Source: Jiella flava
Lineage (GTDB): Bacteria > Pseudomonadota > Alphaproteobacteria > Rhizobiales > Rhizobiaceae
NCBI RefSeq assembly: GCF_017349315.1
Contig: NZ_JAFMPP010000006.1
Coordinates: 124,001-188,000, forward strand
Length of the DNA: 64,000 bases
Reading direction: 5' to 3'
In this document: positions 38,540 through 48,075 of the stretch, in pieces
Layout: the number at the start of each line of letters is the position of its first letter
Position numbering within the stretch: position 1 is the stretch's first letter
Program-made: the position numbers and the translations under genes
The notes under the pieces: model-generated
The model's database searches: none
Seen by the model: the letters and a program-made list of their open reading frames with translations, nothing else
What the model was told of the DNA's origin: nothing

Positions 38540-39772
38540 TCAGGTGTGGGCGGCGAACCAGCGGGCGATGAAGGCTTCATAGATTTCCGTCAGTCCTTCG
38601 AGATCGGCCAACGCAACCCGCTCATTGGACATGTGCATTGTCTGGCCGACAAGCCCGAATTCGATGACCGGGCAATAATCCTTGATGAAGCGCGCGTCGG
38701 AGGTTCCTCCCGACGTGGAAAGATCCGGCCTGCGCCCGACCACAGCCTCAACTGCTGCACGTAAAGAATCGGTCAAGGCGCCGGGCTGCGTCACGAAACA
38801 TTCCGACGGCCGCTCGCGCCAAATCAATTCGTAGCCGGCTGCCGGCCGTCCGGGCCGCAACCTTTCTGCGCCGGCCCCTTTGGCGATGCGATCGCACAGT
38901 TCCTGCTTCAGCCCCTCGACACTCCATGAATCGTTGAAGCGGACATTGAAGAAGATCGAACACCGGGCGGGAATGACGTTAACGGATGGATTGCCGGTTT
39001 CGATGGCGGTGATTTCGAGATGGGACGGCTGAAACGCCGTGGTGCCGGAATCGAGCGGCGTTGCCAGCAGCGCATCGGCGATCGCCGTCGCCGCGCGCAG
39101 CGGATTGTCGGCAAGATGCGGATAGGCGACATGCCCTTGCCGGCCGAGAACGTTGACCTCGCAGGAAAGCGAACCGCGCCGGCCGATCTTGATCATCTCG
39201 CCAAGACGATCGGGATTGGTCGGTTCGCCGACGATACAGGCGTCGAAACGCTCGCCTCGCGCGGCCGCCCATTCGAGCAGCTTCACCGTGCCGTTCACGG
39301 CTGGACCTTCCTCGTCGCCGGTGATCAGGAACGACACTTGGCCGCGGGGAGCCCCGTTGGCTTTGGCAAAACGCGCATAGGCGGCGGCAAAGGCGGCGAT
39401 CCCGCCTTTCATGTCGACCGCGCCGCGGCCAATCATTTCGCCCTCGACGATCGCCGCCGAAAATGGATCCGCCCGCCAGTCCGAGGCAGGGCCCGGCGGC
39501 ACCACATCGGTATGCCCGGCAAAGACCAGATGCGGGCCCCCCTCGCCAATGCGGGCGAAGAGGTTTTCGACCGGCGGCGTGCCGTCTTGCGAAAAGACCG
39601 GCCGGTCGACGGCGAAGCCCAGAGACTGCAGCACCGCTTCGAGCAACGCCAGCGCGCCGCCCTCGTCGGGCGTGACGGACGGACACCGGATCAGCGCCGC
39701 CAGCAGCGCCACCGGATCGGTCGGATCGAGAGTCGCGGCAGCGCCGCCGGCGGAAAGGATCGGGTCACTCAT
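38540..39772 (-). CDS. dapE: Succinyl-diaminopimelate desuccinylase
   Basis: The 410-residue M20-type hydrolase has FAGHTDVVPPG (zinc His and Asp), GRGAVDMKGG (bridging Asp), ITGDEEGPAVNGT (catalytic Glu) and TSGGTSDARFI, which is characteristic of DapE. It releases LL-diaminopimelate for lysine and peptidoglycan. dapD, the enzyme two steps earlier, lies 2 kb upstream on the same strand but separated by other genes. The start at 39772 lacks an obvious ribosome site. Confidence 0.96.
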   Translation of the reverse strand: MSDPILSAGGAAATLDPTDPVALLAALIRCPSVTPDEGGALALLEAVLQSLGFAVDRPVFSQDGTPPVENLFARIGEGGPHLVFAGHTDVVPPGPASDWRADPFSAAIVEGEMIGRGAVDMKGGIAAFAAAYARFAKANGAPRGQVSFLITGDEEGPAVNGTVKLLEWAAARGERFDACIVGEPTNPDRLGEMIKIGRRGSLSCEVNVLGRQGHVAYPHLADNPLRAATAIADALLATPLDSGTTAFQPSHLEITAIETGNPSVNVIPARCSIFFNVRFNDSWSVEGLKQELCDRIAKGAGAERLRPGRPAAGYELIWRERPSECFVTQPGALTDSLRAAVEAVVGRRPDLSTSGGTSDARFIKDYCPVIEFGLVGQTMHMSNERVALADLEGLTEIYEAFIARWFAAHT

Positions 39773-39937
39773 GGTTTCGAGCAGATACCGCAGATGATGC
39801 CGCTTCGCCACAACAACGCGGCCTTGATGACATCCTGGTAAGAATTGATGGCGCGCGACGCCTCGCCGTCACGATTGTGCCGATTTCCCCATCAAGAGGA
39901 TGCCTTTGGGGAATTTGCAGAGCTCGGGGACACGGCG

Positions 39938-40912
39938 ATGGATATGCAATCGGCGCAATCGCGGCTGCCGCGCCTCGCGGCGTCCGTCGTCGCCATGGCG
40001 GGCCTCGTCGCGCTGACCGGCTGCATCGCCGATGGTCCCGGCGGCTCGCCGCTCGGCGTCGCCTTCGCCGGGACGGATGATACAAGCGACGGCTCCGGCA
40101 AGGACAGCGGCACAACCGGCAGCATCGAGGTCTCGACCAAAGACGTCCATGACAGCGACCTGCGCATCGCCAAACGCGAAGCGGCAGAGGCGGCCGAACG
40201 CGGGACGATTTCCGGCAGCGCCGCGATCGATAAGATGATCGCCAGGCACGCCAAAGAGAACGGCATTCCGCCCGCCCTCGCCTTCGCCGTGGTGCGGGTC
40301 GAGAGCCGCTACAATCCCCGCGCTCGGGGCCGCGGCGTCTACGGCCTGTCGCAGATCAAGCCGGCGACGGCGCGCAGCCTCGGCTTTTCCGGCCCGGCGA
40401 GCGGCCTTCTCGATGCCGAGACCAACCTCACCTACGGCATGCGCTATCTGAAGGGTGCCTGGGAACAAGGCGGCCACGACGTGTGCCGTACGGCGATGAA
40501 ATATCAGGGCGGCCACCGGGCGACCCGCATGACCAGAGCCGCGCGCAGCTACTGCTCGAAGCTCAAGGCGCAGATGGCCTTGCTCGATTTCAAGCGCAGC
40601 GCACTCGGCAAAGCCGTACCGGCCACGATGAAGACCGCCGATAAGACCGTTGCCGAGATGGGCGGCAAACGTGTCGAGGCCGTCGCCTTCGCGCCGGATC
40701 AGAGCAAGGTGAAAGACCGCTCGGCGCCAGTCAGCGCCGTTCCGGCGACCATTCGCATGACAGTGGGTCATGCGACCGACGAGCGTGCGACAAAGCGCGG
40801 CGGGCGCGTTTGGATCGCCAGCGAGGACGAGGCCAATCTCGCCGCGCGTCTCGACGAGAACGACGCCACCGAATCCGTGCCGGTGCCGGACCTGCGTCCG
40901 TCGCAAGATTGA
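39938..40912 (+). CDS. Lipoprotein lytic transglycosylase (SLT family)
   Basis: The 324-residue lipoprotein has the signal AASVVAMAGLVALTGC with lipobox cysteine. A Ser/Gly/Thr-rich linker leads to an SLT domain (about residues 100-210) with the catalytic glutamate in VRVESRYNPRARG, GVYGLSQIKP and NLTYGMRYL. It cleaves peptidoglycan to anhydro-muropeptides. The C-terminal 110 residues have no recognised domain and are Lys/Ala-rich. CGGGGAC precedes the ATG at 39938. A repeat copy begins 13 bases after the stop. Confidence 0.9.
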   Translation: MDMQSAQSRLPRLAASVVAMAGLVALTGCIADGPGGSPLGVAFAGTDDTSDGSGKDSGTTGSIEVSTKDVHDSDLRIAKREAAEAAERGTISGSAAIDKMIARHAKENGIPPALAFAVVRVESRYNPRARGRGVYGLSQIKPATARSLGFSGPASGLLDAETNLTYGMRYLKGAWEQGGHDVCRTAMKYQGGHRATRMTRAARSYCSKLKAQMALLDFKRSALGKAVPATMKTADKTVAEMGGKRVEAVAFAPDQSKVKDRSAPVSAVPATIRMTVGHATDERATKRGGRVWIASEDEANLAARLDENDATESVPVPDLRPSQD

Positions 40913-40925
40913 TCGAAGGCCTTCA

Positions 40926-41020
40926 ATCGCCCTGCGTCCAAACAGATGCAGGGCGATCCACCTCTTTGAATCGGCACCTCGTGCTTTGCCGAAAATCGAT
41001 TTCGATTTTCGCGCCGATGC
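40926..41020 (+). repeat. Dispersed double-palindrome repeat, copy A
   Basis: The left module is an inverted repeat around CGCCCTGC...GCAGGGCG. The right module is GAAAATCGATTTCGATTTTC inside GCC...GCCGATGC, after a CTCGTGCTTT spacer. It is more divergent than copies B-D in the left palindrome, where compensating changes keep the stem. It lies between convergent genes and may act as their terminator. Confidence 0.85.
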
Positions 41021-41030
41021 CGGAGACCGC

Positions 41031-41834
41031 TCAGCGTCGACGGTCGGTGACCACCAGCATTGGCCCCAACCGATCGCGGCGATAGTCGATGCCGCCCGCC
41101 GGATAATAGAGGCTGGAGATGGTGCCGTCGAAAAACAGCGCGTCGCGGCAGCCGAGCCGGTCTTTGAAGACACTTGCGAAATCGTAGAAATTCACCGGCG
41201 CCCGGGAGAGGACGAGGGTAACCAGCCGCCCGTCCTCGCGGGCGCAGACGCCGTTGCGGATGTTGCGGCTGTCGGAAGTTTCGATGAAGCGCGGATGCAG
41301 CTTGCCGTCGATCAGCAGCATCGGCCCGGATTGGGTCGCCAGCTCGGGATGGTGCTTGCCAGCGAGATAGCGGGTGCTTTCCATCACATGCGCCCGGCCG
41401 TTTTCAACGAAGAACACACCGTTTGGCCGCAGCGAGTAATTGCCGGATCCGGTCCCGAGCACCGCGCCATGGAGGGTTTTGCCGTCCTGCACCGCAAGGC
41501 CAACCGGCTGGCGGCTTTCGTGATACATGCCCGCATTCATGATGAGATCGACCCGGCGGCCGCCCATCGAGGCCTTGGCGGCCTCGAAGGTCTCATATGG
41601 CCTGCCGGCCGCATCCAGCGCTCGAAGCGACAGCTGGTGGCGATCAAGCGGCACGTCGCAGACGATGTAGTCGATCCCGCCGACGCTCTCGGTTCGGCAG
41701 AGTCCGTCATGGCCGGCCGGCAGCGCCGGGACAGTTTGCAGCCAGGACAACAGGCTGCCGACCGCCACAAGGGTCGCCGGCCAAGCACTGGCAAGCCGGC
41801 TTGCCAGGCGCCGGTTTCGAAACAGGCCGATCAT
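41031..41834 (-). CDS. Phosphodiester glycosidase (DUF2233/NAGPA-like) protein
   Basis: The 267-residue exported protein has an N-terminal signal/anchor (SAWPATLVAVGSLLSWLQT) and the DUF2233 core: LIMNAGMYHESRQPVGLAVQDGK, VLGTGSGNYSLRPNGVFF and CRDALFFDGTISSLYYP. The family includes the enzyme that uncovers mannose-6-phosphate; bacterial members act on envelope glycans, with unknown substrates. It follows dapD on the same strand, with 44 bases between. Confidence 0.9.
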   Translation of the reverse strand: MIGLFRNRRLASRLASAWPATLVAVGSLLSWLQTVPALPAGHDGLCRTESVGGIDYIVCDVPLDRHQLSLRALDAAGRPYETFEAAKASMGGRRVDLIMNAGMYHESRQPVGLAVQDGKTLHGAVLGTGSGNYSLRPNGVFFVENGRAHVMESTRYLAGKHHPELATQSGPMLLIDGKLHPRFIETSDSRNIRNGVCAREDGRLVTLVLSRAPVNFYDFASVFKDRLGCRDALFFDGTISSLYYPAGGIDYRRDRLGPMLVVTDRRR

Positions 41835-41878
41835 CCGCCGATCCGTTGGTGAAAGCCGTCTGCGCTCGCGCCGCCCCC

Positions 41879-42733
41879 TCAGCTGCGCAGGAGCTCGTTG
41901 ATCGAAGTCTTCGAGCGCGTCTTTTCATCGACTCGCTTGACGATCACCGCGCAGTAGAGGTTCGGGCCGGGCTCGCCATTCGGCAGCGCCTTGCCGGGCA
42001 TCGTGCCGGCGACGACCACAGAATAGGGCGGCACTTCGCCATAGCTGATCTCACCGGTGGTGCGATCGACGATCTTGGTCGACTTGCCGATGAAAACGCC
42101 CATGCCGAGCACCGAGCCCTCGCGCACGATGCAGCCCTCGACGACTTCCGAGCGCGCACCGATGAAGCAATTGTCCTCGATGATCGTCGGCCCGGCCTGC
42201 ATCGGCTCCAGCACGCCACCGATGCCGACACCGCCCGACAGATGCACGTTCTTGCCGATTTGCGCGCAGGAGCCGACCGTCGCCCAGGTGTCGACCATGG
42301 TGCCGTCGTCGACATAAGCGCCGAGATTGACAAAGGACGGCATCAGGACGACGCCCTTGCCGATATGGGCCGAGCGGCGCACGACCGTATTCGGCACGGC
42401 CCGCAGGCCGGCTTCGCGGAACCGGTTCTCGCCCCAGCCCTCGAATTTCGACGGCACCTTGTCCCACCAGGTCGCCCCGCCCGGGCCGCCCTCGATCACC
42501 GTCATATCGTTGAGGCGGAAGGACAAAAGCACCGCCTTTTTCAGCCACTGATGCACAACCCAGGCCCCGTCGGGCCCGCGGGTCGCAACCCGCGCTTCAC
42601 CGCGATCCATGAGATCCAGCGCCGTATCGACGGCCTTGCGAACCGCGCCTGTCGTCGTGGGCGAAATGCCATCGCGCTCGTCGAAGGCGCGTTCGATCGT
42701 GGCTTCCAGGGCGGCGCGGTCCGGCGCGGTCAT
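41879..42733 (-). CDS. dapD: 2,3,4,5-tetrahydropyridine-2,6-dicarboxylate N-succinyltransferase
   Basis: The 284-residue left-handed beta-helix transferase carries hexapeptide repeats, including [27 protein letters not shown] and [27 protein letters not shown], with the DapD-specific N-terminal helical part. It commits lysine synthesis to the succinylase branch. GGAG precedes the ATG. It is divergent from the LOG gene. Confidence 0.97.
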   Translation of the reverse strand: MTAPDRAALEATIERAFDERDGISPTTTGAVRKAVDTALDLMDRGEARVATRGPDGAWVVHQWLKKAVLLSFRLNDMTVIEGGPGGATWWDKVPSKFEGWGENRFREAGLRAVPNTVVRRSAHIGKGVVLMPSFVNLGAYVDDGTMVDTWATVGSCAQIGKNVHLSGGVGIGGVLEPMQAGPTIIEDNCFIGARSEVVEGCIVREGSVLGMGVFIGKSTKIVDRTTGEISYGEVPPYSVVVAGTMPGKALPNGEPGPNLYCAVIVKRVDEKTRSKTSINELLRS

Positions 42734-42849
42734 CGGCGTGGCTCCATATGTTATGAAAAACAGGCCGGGTCACCCCTGCCCAAATCGGGCCGGACCCTAG
42801 TTCCCCCCCTCCGGAAGGTCAATCGAAGCCAGCAGGACAACCCCTCATC

Positions 42850-43704
42850 ATGTCAGACGAAATTCCGCGCAATCGCGATGGCTGGGATCCCTTTCCAAGC
42901 TCCGATCAAGATCGGCGCGAGGCGGCGGCAAAATCACGCGGCACATCGCAAAGCCGCTCGCCCACCTATCGGCTGGCCTTTGACGACCCGGACTTTCTCA
43001 CCCGCGAAGAGACCCGCGGCGTGCGCCTGCAGCTCGAATTGATGAAGCCCGAGATCGCCTTCCTTGAGGCGGGAATTTTGTCCACTGTCGTCCTGTTTGG
43101 CGGCGCCCGAATTCCGGCGCCCGGGCAAGCCGCCTGGGCAGCGCGCAACGAGACGCAGAAGGCCAATCTCGAAGCCCATTCGGCGTTTTATGACGAAGCA
43201 CGCCGCTTCGCCCAGATCGCCTCGAACCATTCGGCGGCGTCATCTGGCAGCAAGGAATTCGTCATCGTCACCGGCGGTGGGCCAGGCGTGATGGAGGCCG
43301 GCAACCGCGGCGCCGCCGATGTTGGTGCGCCGTCGATCGCCCTTAACGTCACCCTGCCCCACGAGCAGGAGCCGAACCACTATGCGACGCCGGGTCTCTG
43401 CTTCAACTTCCACTATTTCGCCGTGCGCAAAATGCATTTTCTCTTGCGGGCAAAGGCAATGGCGATCTTCCCTGGCGGCTTCGGCACCATGGACGAATTG
43501 TTCGAGGCGCTGACGCTCATCCAGACACGGCGGATGCAGAAGATTCCGGTGTTGCTCTTCGGCAAGGCATTCTGGAACAAAGTGATCGACTTCGAAGCTC
43601 TGGCCGAGGAAGGCACGATCGCGCCGGACGATCTCAAACTCATCACCTTCGTCGAAACCGCCGACGAAGGCTGGCAAAGTATCCGTGACTTTTACGGGTT
43701 CTGA
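42850..43704 (+). CDS. LOG-family protein (TIGR00730-type Rossmann hydrolase)
   Basis: The 284-residue protein has the two hallmark motifs GGGPGVMEAGNRGA and PGGFGTMDELFE, the latter matching PGGxGTxxE. It belongs to the lysine-decarboxylase-like/LOG group that hydrolyses nucleotide 5'-monophosphates such as cytokinin ribotides or AMP. The N-terminal 60 residues are an extra charged region typical of the longer bacterial form. Confidence 0.9.
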   Translation: MSDEIPRNRDGWDPFPSSDQDRREAAAKSRGTSQSRSPTYRLAFDDPDFLTREETRGVRLQLELMKPEIAFLEAGILSTVVLFGGARIPAPGQAAWAARNETQKANLEAHSAFYDEARRFAQIASNHSAASSGSKEFVIVTGGGPGVMEAGNRGAADVGAPSIALNVTLPHEQEPNHYATPGLCFNFHYFAVRKMHFLLRAKAMAIFPGGFGTMDELFEALTLIQTRRMQKIPVLLFGKAFWNKVIDFEALAEEGTIAPDDLKLITFVETADEGWQSIRDFYGF

Positions 43705-43780
43705 GAGCCGCCCCCGTTCAAGATCGCCGAGATCCGCATGCCGCCGCTATGTCGTTTGAATGATTGCCTCTGCGATATTC

Positions 43781-43881
43781 GAGCGCCCTGCGTCCGATCG
43801 GACGCAGAATGAGCGCTCTCACTCGTTGATTCTACGCGTCGTGCTTTGCCGAAAATCGATTCCGATTTTCGGGGCCGATGC
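43781..43881 (+). repeat. Dispersed double-palindrome repeat, copy B
   Basis: This is a full copy. It starts GAGCGCCCTGC, has the perfect palindrome TGCGTCCGATCGGACGCA, a spacer with CGTCGTGCTTTGCC, then the second palindrome CGAAAATCGATTCCGATTTTCG, ending GGCCGATGC. It lies between convergent genes. Confidence 0.9.
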
Positions 43882-43947
43882 TGCAGGCCTGCCGGCCGCG
43901 CTGTCTGATGGTGGTCCGCAGGGTTGCCCGGTGTCGATCTTTGAACG

Positions 43948-43982
43948 AAAGCGGCGGGTGCATCTCTGCAGCCCGCCGCTTT
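43948..43982. terminator. Intrinsic terminator after the two-barrel porin gene
   Basis: An 11-bp stem AAAGCGGCGGG with CCCGCCGCTTT encloses a 13-base loop holding a TGCA pair. It begins 20 bases beyond the porin stop codon, downstream on the minus strand, and may work in both directions. Confidence 0.8.
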
Positions 43983-44001
43983 CGAAATCGGCTTGTAGAC
44001 C

Positions 44002-45660
44002 TTAGAACTTGTAGGCCGTCTGCAGCAGCAGACCGTAGCGCTGGTATCGGAAGGTGTCGTCACGATTGGTCGGTGTTCCATTGAACTTGTCCGACCCGCT
44101 CGTCGTCCGCATCGTCCAGTAGCGCCCACCGACGCCAATGCTCCAGTTTGGCGTCACGTAATAGGACATCATCGCTTCCAGCTGCGCGCCACGGCCATGG
44201 CCCGACTCGTCGATCACGAGATTGCGCAGCCAGTGATTGTCGACGCCCTTGAAGTGCACATAGGGAAGATAGGCCGCGTCGCCGGTCAGCCGGATGCGAT
44301 CCGACAGCCAGACATCGGTCGAAACACCGAGGCGCAACGAATTCCAGGTATCGGTTTCCGTGATCACGCGGGTGCCGGAGATCGACGGCGAACAGATGCC
44401 GGAACTTGGCGAGGCGATCTGCGCGCAGTCGTCCGCTTCATATTTTTCGTGGACGCGGTTGTAGCCGACGAAGGCACCGACCTTGTAATCGCCGCCATGC
44501 AGGAAGTCGTAGCCGAGATCGACGGTGGCGTAATTCAGATGGGTGTTGGTGAGACTGGAATCGGTGTTCGAATAAGAGGTGAATGGCGCCGCCGTAAACA
44601 GGCCCCAATCCTCGTCGTTCATATGACCACCGACGATCTTGCCGAGACCGACATTGCCCTTCAAGAACACGTCCCAGGGCGAGTCGACGCGGCCGTAGAG
44701 TTCGCCGGAATGGGCCGTCAGCTTGTCATAGGTCAGCCGTGAGATCAGGCTGGTCGACGAACTGGACGTCGCCGCCAGATCCTTGCGGAACCGTCCGGAG
44801 CTGTACCAGTAGCGAATGCCGCCCTCGAAGCTCCAATCGGATGGCGCCATGGCGGGCGCCGGCGCGGCGTCGGCGAACTGGGCGCCAGCATCGGCACCGA
44901 AGCGGTAGTTCAGCCCGATCTTGAACAGATTCATGCTCTGATCGACGCTCGCCGTGCGCCCGGGGACGAAACCGACCACTGACCCCGTCGGCGAGACGAA
45001 CAAACTCGTCGGGCTATCGATGTCGGTGTGGCCGAAGCCGAGATAGTCGTATTCCGCCTTGACCGACCAGGCCGGCGTGATCGCCTGCTCGATGCCGACA
45101 CCGGCCGTCCATCCCCAGCTCGTGTTGCTCTCGCTGGTCGAAGACGGCGCGAAAGCGCCGTAAAGATTGTTCGTCGTCGCGTCGATGCGGTTGTGCATGA
45201 CGGCCGCGCCGCCCTTGACATAGAGCAGCGTATGACCGGCCGGACCGGCGGCATAGCCAACCCGCCCGGTCAACGTCCCGACGAAGTCGGGGCGCGCCCG
45301 GCAGTTGGACGAAACATAGGATCCCGAGAAGGCAAAGCAGGTGTTGGTGCCCTCGGCGTCCAGCCAATCGGCATCGCCCTCGAGACCGAAGACCCACCGG
45401 GTATTCGGCATCTGCCAGTTATAGCCGAGCTGGCCACCGACCAAAAAGCCGGGTGTGCGGATGTCGTCGCCATAGATCGACGATCCGAAGGGATCCGAAA
45501 CGTCCGTCGAGCCGACGCCGAGCCCGAGATTGACGCCGGCGTAACCGCCGGTCCAGCTCCAGACGACTGGTGGCGTTTCTAAAATGTCCGCGGCATTGGC
45601 CACACCGGCCCATCCAAGCCCCAACAGCGCGGCAATGCCGCCAATGACGCAGGTCTTCAT
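44002..45660 (-). CDS. Outer membrane protein with two tandem beta-barrel domains
   Basis: The 552-residue protein has a signal peptide (KTCVIGGIAALLGLGWAGVANA). Residues about 30-265 form an Omp25/Omp31-like porin domain (WSWTGGYAGVNLGLGVG, GWTAGVGIEQAITPAWSVKAEYDYLGFG, FKIGLNYRFG). After an Ala/Pro linker, residues about 285-552 form a second barrel with omptin/protochlamydial-OMP-like pattern (WSFEGGIRYWYSSGRF, LGYDFLHGGDYKVGAFVGYNRV, terminal YGLLLQTAYKF). Either half alone would normally be a whole protein. GGAG precedes the ATG at 45660. The role is unknown; adhesion or structural stability is a guess. Confidence 0.85.
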   Translation of the reverse strand: MKTCVIGGIAALLGLGWAGVANAADILETPPVVWSWTGGYAGVNLGLGVGSTDVSDPFGSSIYGDDIRTPGFLVGGQLGYNWQMPNTRWVFGLEGDADWLDAEGTNTCFAFSGSYVSSNCRARPDFVGTLTGRVGYAAGPAGHTLLYVKGGAAVMHNRIDATTNNLYGAFAPSSTSESNTSWGWTAGVGIEQAITPAWSVKAEYDYLGFGHTDIDSPTSLFVSPTGSVVGFVPGRTASVDQSMNLFKIGLNYRFGADAGAQFADAAPAPAMAPSDWSFEGGIRYWYSSGRFRKDLAATSSSSTSLISRLTYDKLTAHSGELYGRVDSPWDVFLKGNVGLGKIVGGHMNDEDWGLFTAAPFTSYSNTDSSLTNTHLNYATVDLGYDFLHGGDYKVGAFVGYNRVHEKYEADDCAQIASPSSGICSPSISGTRVITETDTWNSLRLGVSTDVWLSDRIRLTGDAAYLPYVHFKGVDNHWLRNLVIDESGHGRGAQLEAMMSYYVTPNWSIGVGGRYWTMRTTSGSDKFNGTPTNRDDTFRYQRYGLLLQTAYKF

Positions 45661-45927
45661 GACAAATCTCCAGCCGCATCTCACCGAAGCACGTGGCGCC
45701 ATCTTGTGAGCGCTTTGCCGCGTCATCGGCCAATACTCATCGAGTATGCCGGAACTTACCTGCGGGTCAAGAAATAAGGCAAACAAATGGTGCTATTCGA
45801 ATTTACTGACACCAAAATGACACAATTCGAAATGTATATTTAATATCAAAGCGTTATCGACATCTCTCCGTATTTCCCGACCTAACGCCGTGCATGCAAT
45901 TGCAAAGATGGGCTTTTATCCCCACGC

Positions 45928-46206
45928 TTAATTTTCCGGACAGACCAACACAGCCGAAATGCCGCATCGATCCAGTCCGGGCCGTTGCGGCTTGGCATTG
46001 CCCGCGTCGATCCGAAGGCGCAGGCGGGACTTCTGCGACTGATCCCGCCCATGCTCAGACCGCATTCGTTGCACATTCGTGCCTTCGTGCCGGCTGAGGT
46101 GCTTGGCAATCGGCAAACGCTTTAGGGGCATGGCCTCATCCGAGGGCGCGGCATCGGCGCACGCGGCAAGGCCAACGCAGATGGATATCAGGATCGCCAG
46201 TCGCAT
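45928..46206 (-). CDS. Small lipoprotein, hypothetical
   Basis: The 92-residue protein starts MRLAILISICVGLAACADAAPS, a clear lipoprotein signal with lipobox LAAC. A strong AAAGGAGA ribosome site precedes it. The mature part is short, basic and without known domain, and its last third is compositionally odd, so the true C-terminus could be shorter or frame-shifted. The gene is AT-flanked upstream of the porin gene. Confidence 0.5.
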   Translation of the reverse strand: MRLAILISICVGLAACADAAPSDEAMPLKRLPIAKHLSRHEGTNVQRMRSEHGRDQSQKSRLRLRIDAGNAKPQRPGLDRCGISAVLVCPEN

Positions 46207-46558
46207 GGCACAGTCTCCTTTGCGTCGTGTTCGGCATATCCAACAGATGAACCACCCGTCTCTTCGTCGTTTGAGGGCTTCGAAAGACCACCGGTCATCA
46301 ATCCCGCGAAACGATTGTCGCGCCGATGGCGGCAAACGTCCATGGCGCAAAACGCATCGCCGGGTCGGCTCCTTCGCCCAGGGGATCAGTCCGATTGTGC
46401 CACGCTCACATGAACCGCCGCTGAAGGGCGTGTCCGTCGCGCCATACCGACGAAGCGGCGAATGGATTTCGCAGACAAGGCCACGGGACGGTTTTTCAAA
46501 ATGGCCGGGCTCGCCCCTTGCAAACCCCCAGCCATCTCAGTAGGTAGAGCGCCGTTGA
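46207..46558. other. Intergenic region before tRNA-Cys
   Basis: No protein gene is supported in this 352-base region. At 46529-46554 it holds a stretch (CCATCTCAGTAGGTAGAGCGCCG) that looks like the D-arm segment of another tRNA, without matching anticodon and T arms. Confidence 0.4.
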
Positions 46559-46632
46559 GGCCTCGTGGCGGAGTGGTTACGCAGAGGACTGCAAATCCTT
46601 GCACGCCGGTTCGATTCCGGCCGAGGCCTCCA
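46559..46632 (+). tRNA. tRNA-Cys (anticodon GCA)
   Basis: The 74-base tRNA includes the encoded CCA. The acceptor stem GGCCTCG pairs with CGAGGCC, the anticodon stem GAGGA/TCCTT encloses loop CTGCAAA with anticodon GCA, and the T-arm is GCCGGTTCGATTCCGGC. Confidence 0.95.
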
Positions 46633-46958
46633 AGACGCTTCCCGTCATCTGCAGCGAAAACCGCGGTCACGCAGATGCCAGCGGTCGCTTTGGTTCCGCT
46701 TTATCGCTTCCGCGTGTGCCGGCGTCTCGGCGCAAGGCACTGACGAGACGGTGCTGTGACCCGAGCGCGGAGGCCGCCAATCAGCCGGCGGGACAGCGTC
46801 GAGAGTCGCGGCTCGCCAGACCGGTGATAACCTTTGTGATCACCGTCGCCGTGCCGATTGTGATGACGGGCCTTTTGGTCTATTGACCCGCTCCAGACGC
46901 GCGCGTTCCCACGCGATTCCCGCCGAACGTCGCGTGGCTTCACAATGATAGAGTTTTG
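46633..46958. other. Intergenic region between tRNA-Cys and purC
   Basis: No well-supported gene is seen in this 326-base region. A short plus-strand frame ending at 46886 encodes a single hydrophobic stretch (VITFVITVAVPIVMTGLLVY from a GTG at 46824), but it has no ribosome site; a tiny membrane peptide cannot be excluded. The purC promoter should lie near 46890-46950. Confidence 0.35.
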
Positions 46959-47726
46959 ATGATGACACGTCGCCGCCGCATCTACGAAGGCAAGGGCAAG
47001 ATCCTGTACGAAGGCCCCGAACCTGGCACTCTCGTGCAGTTCTTCAAAGACGATGCCACTGCCTTCAACAAAAAGAAGCACGAGATCGTCGACGGCAAGG
47101 GCGTCCTCAACAACCGCATCTCGGAATACATCTTTTCGCATCTGAACAAGATGGGGATCCCGACGCACTTCATCCGCCGGCTCAACATGCGCGAGCAGCT
47201 GATCAAGGAAGTCGAGATCATCCCGCTCGAGGTCGTGGTGCGTAACGTCGCCGCCGGATCGCTCGCCAAGCGCCTCGGGATCGACGAAGGCACGGTGCTG
47301 CCGCGCTCGATCATCGAGTTCTATTACAAGGCCGACGCGCTCGACGATCCGCTCGTTTCCGAGGAGCACATCACCGCCTTTGGCTGGGCGAGCCCGCAGG
47401 AAATCGACGACATCATGGCGCTCGCCATCCGGGTCAACGACTTCCTCTCCGGCCTCTTCCTCGGCGTCGGCATCCAGCTTGTCGACTTCAAGATCGAGAC
47501 CGGCCGGCTGTTCGAAGGCGACATGATGCGTATCGTCGTCGCCGACGAAATCTCGCCCGATTCCTGCCGGCTGTGGGACGTCCAGACCAACGACAAGCTG
47601 GACAAGGACCGCTTCCGCCGCGACATGGGCGGCCTCGTCGAGGCCTATCAGGAGGTGGCGCGACGCCTCGGGATCATGAACGAGAACGAGCCGCCGCGCC
47701 CTTCCGGGCCGGTGCTGGTCAAGTGA
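46959..47726 (+). CDS. purC: SAICAR synthetase
   Basis: The 255-residue ATP-dependent ligase joins aspartate to CAIR in purine synthesis. [16 protein letters not shown], the SAICAR signature [18 protein letters not shown], and [15 protein letters not shown] and [12 protein letters not shown] are all present. Two adjacent ATGs (46959, 46962) and a TTG (46956) are possible starts. It is followed by purS after 85 bases on the same strand. Confidence 0.97.
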   Translation: MMTRRRRIYEGKGKILYEGPEPGTLVQFFKDDATAFNKKKHEIVDGKGVLNNRISEYIFSHLNKMGIPTHFIRRLNMREQLIKEVEIIPLEVVVRNVAAGSLAKRLGIDEGTVLPRSIIEFYYKADALDDPLVSEEHITAFGWASPQEIDDIMALAIRVNDFLSGLFLGVGIQLVDFKIETGRLFEGDMMRIVVADEISPDSCRLWDVQTNDKLDKDRFRRDMGGLVEAYQEVARRLGIMNENEPPRPSGPVLVK

Positions 47727-47811
47727 CGCGGCGCAGACCCGCGAAACAGCCGGCATCGGCGCTGAGACTGGTCTATTCGAGAGACAGACGCACACCCGTG
47801 CGAGGGGACAC

Positions 47812-48060
47812 ATGATCAAGGCCCGCATCATCGTCACGCTGAAGACCGGCGTTCTCGATCCGCAAGGCAAGGCGATCGAATCCGCCCTGGGCAATCTCGG
47901 CATCGACGGCGTCGGCTCGGTCCGCCAGGGCAAAGTCTTCGACGTCGAAATCGAGGGCGAGGACGCGGCCGGTGCCAAAGCCACGCTCGACGCGATGTGC
48001 GAGCAGCTCCTCGCCAACACGGTGATCGAGAACTATGCTGTGGAGATCGACAACCGGTAA
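47812..48060 (+). CDS. purS: FGAM synthase subunit PurS
   Basis: The 82-residue protein (IKARIIVTLKTGVLDPQGKAIESAL, IDGVGSVRQGKVFDVEIEG) is the small subunit that bridges PurQ and small-type PurL. GAGGGGAC precedes the ATG. In the same run as purC and purQ; a small coiled-coil gene sits between purS and purQ. Confidence 0.97.
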   Translation: MIKARIIVTLKTGVLDPQGKAIESALGNLGIDGVGSVRQGKVFDVEIEGEDAAGAKATLDAMCEQLLANTVIENYAVEIDNR

Positions 48061-48075
48061 TCCCGGAGCGCTCTG

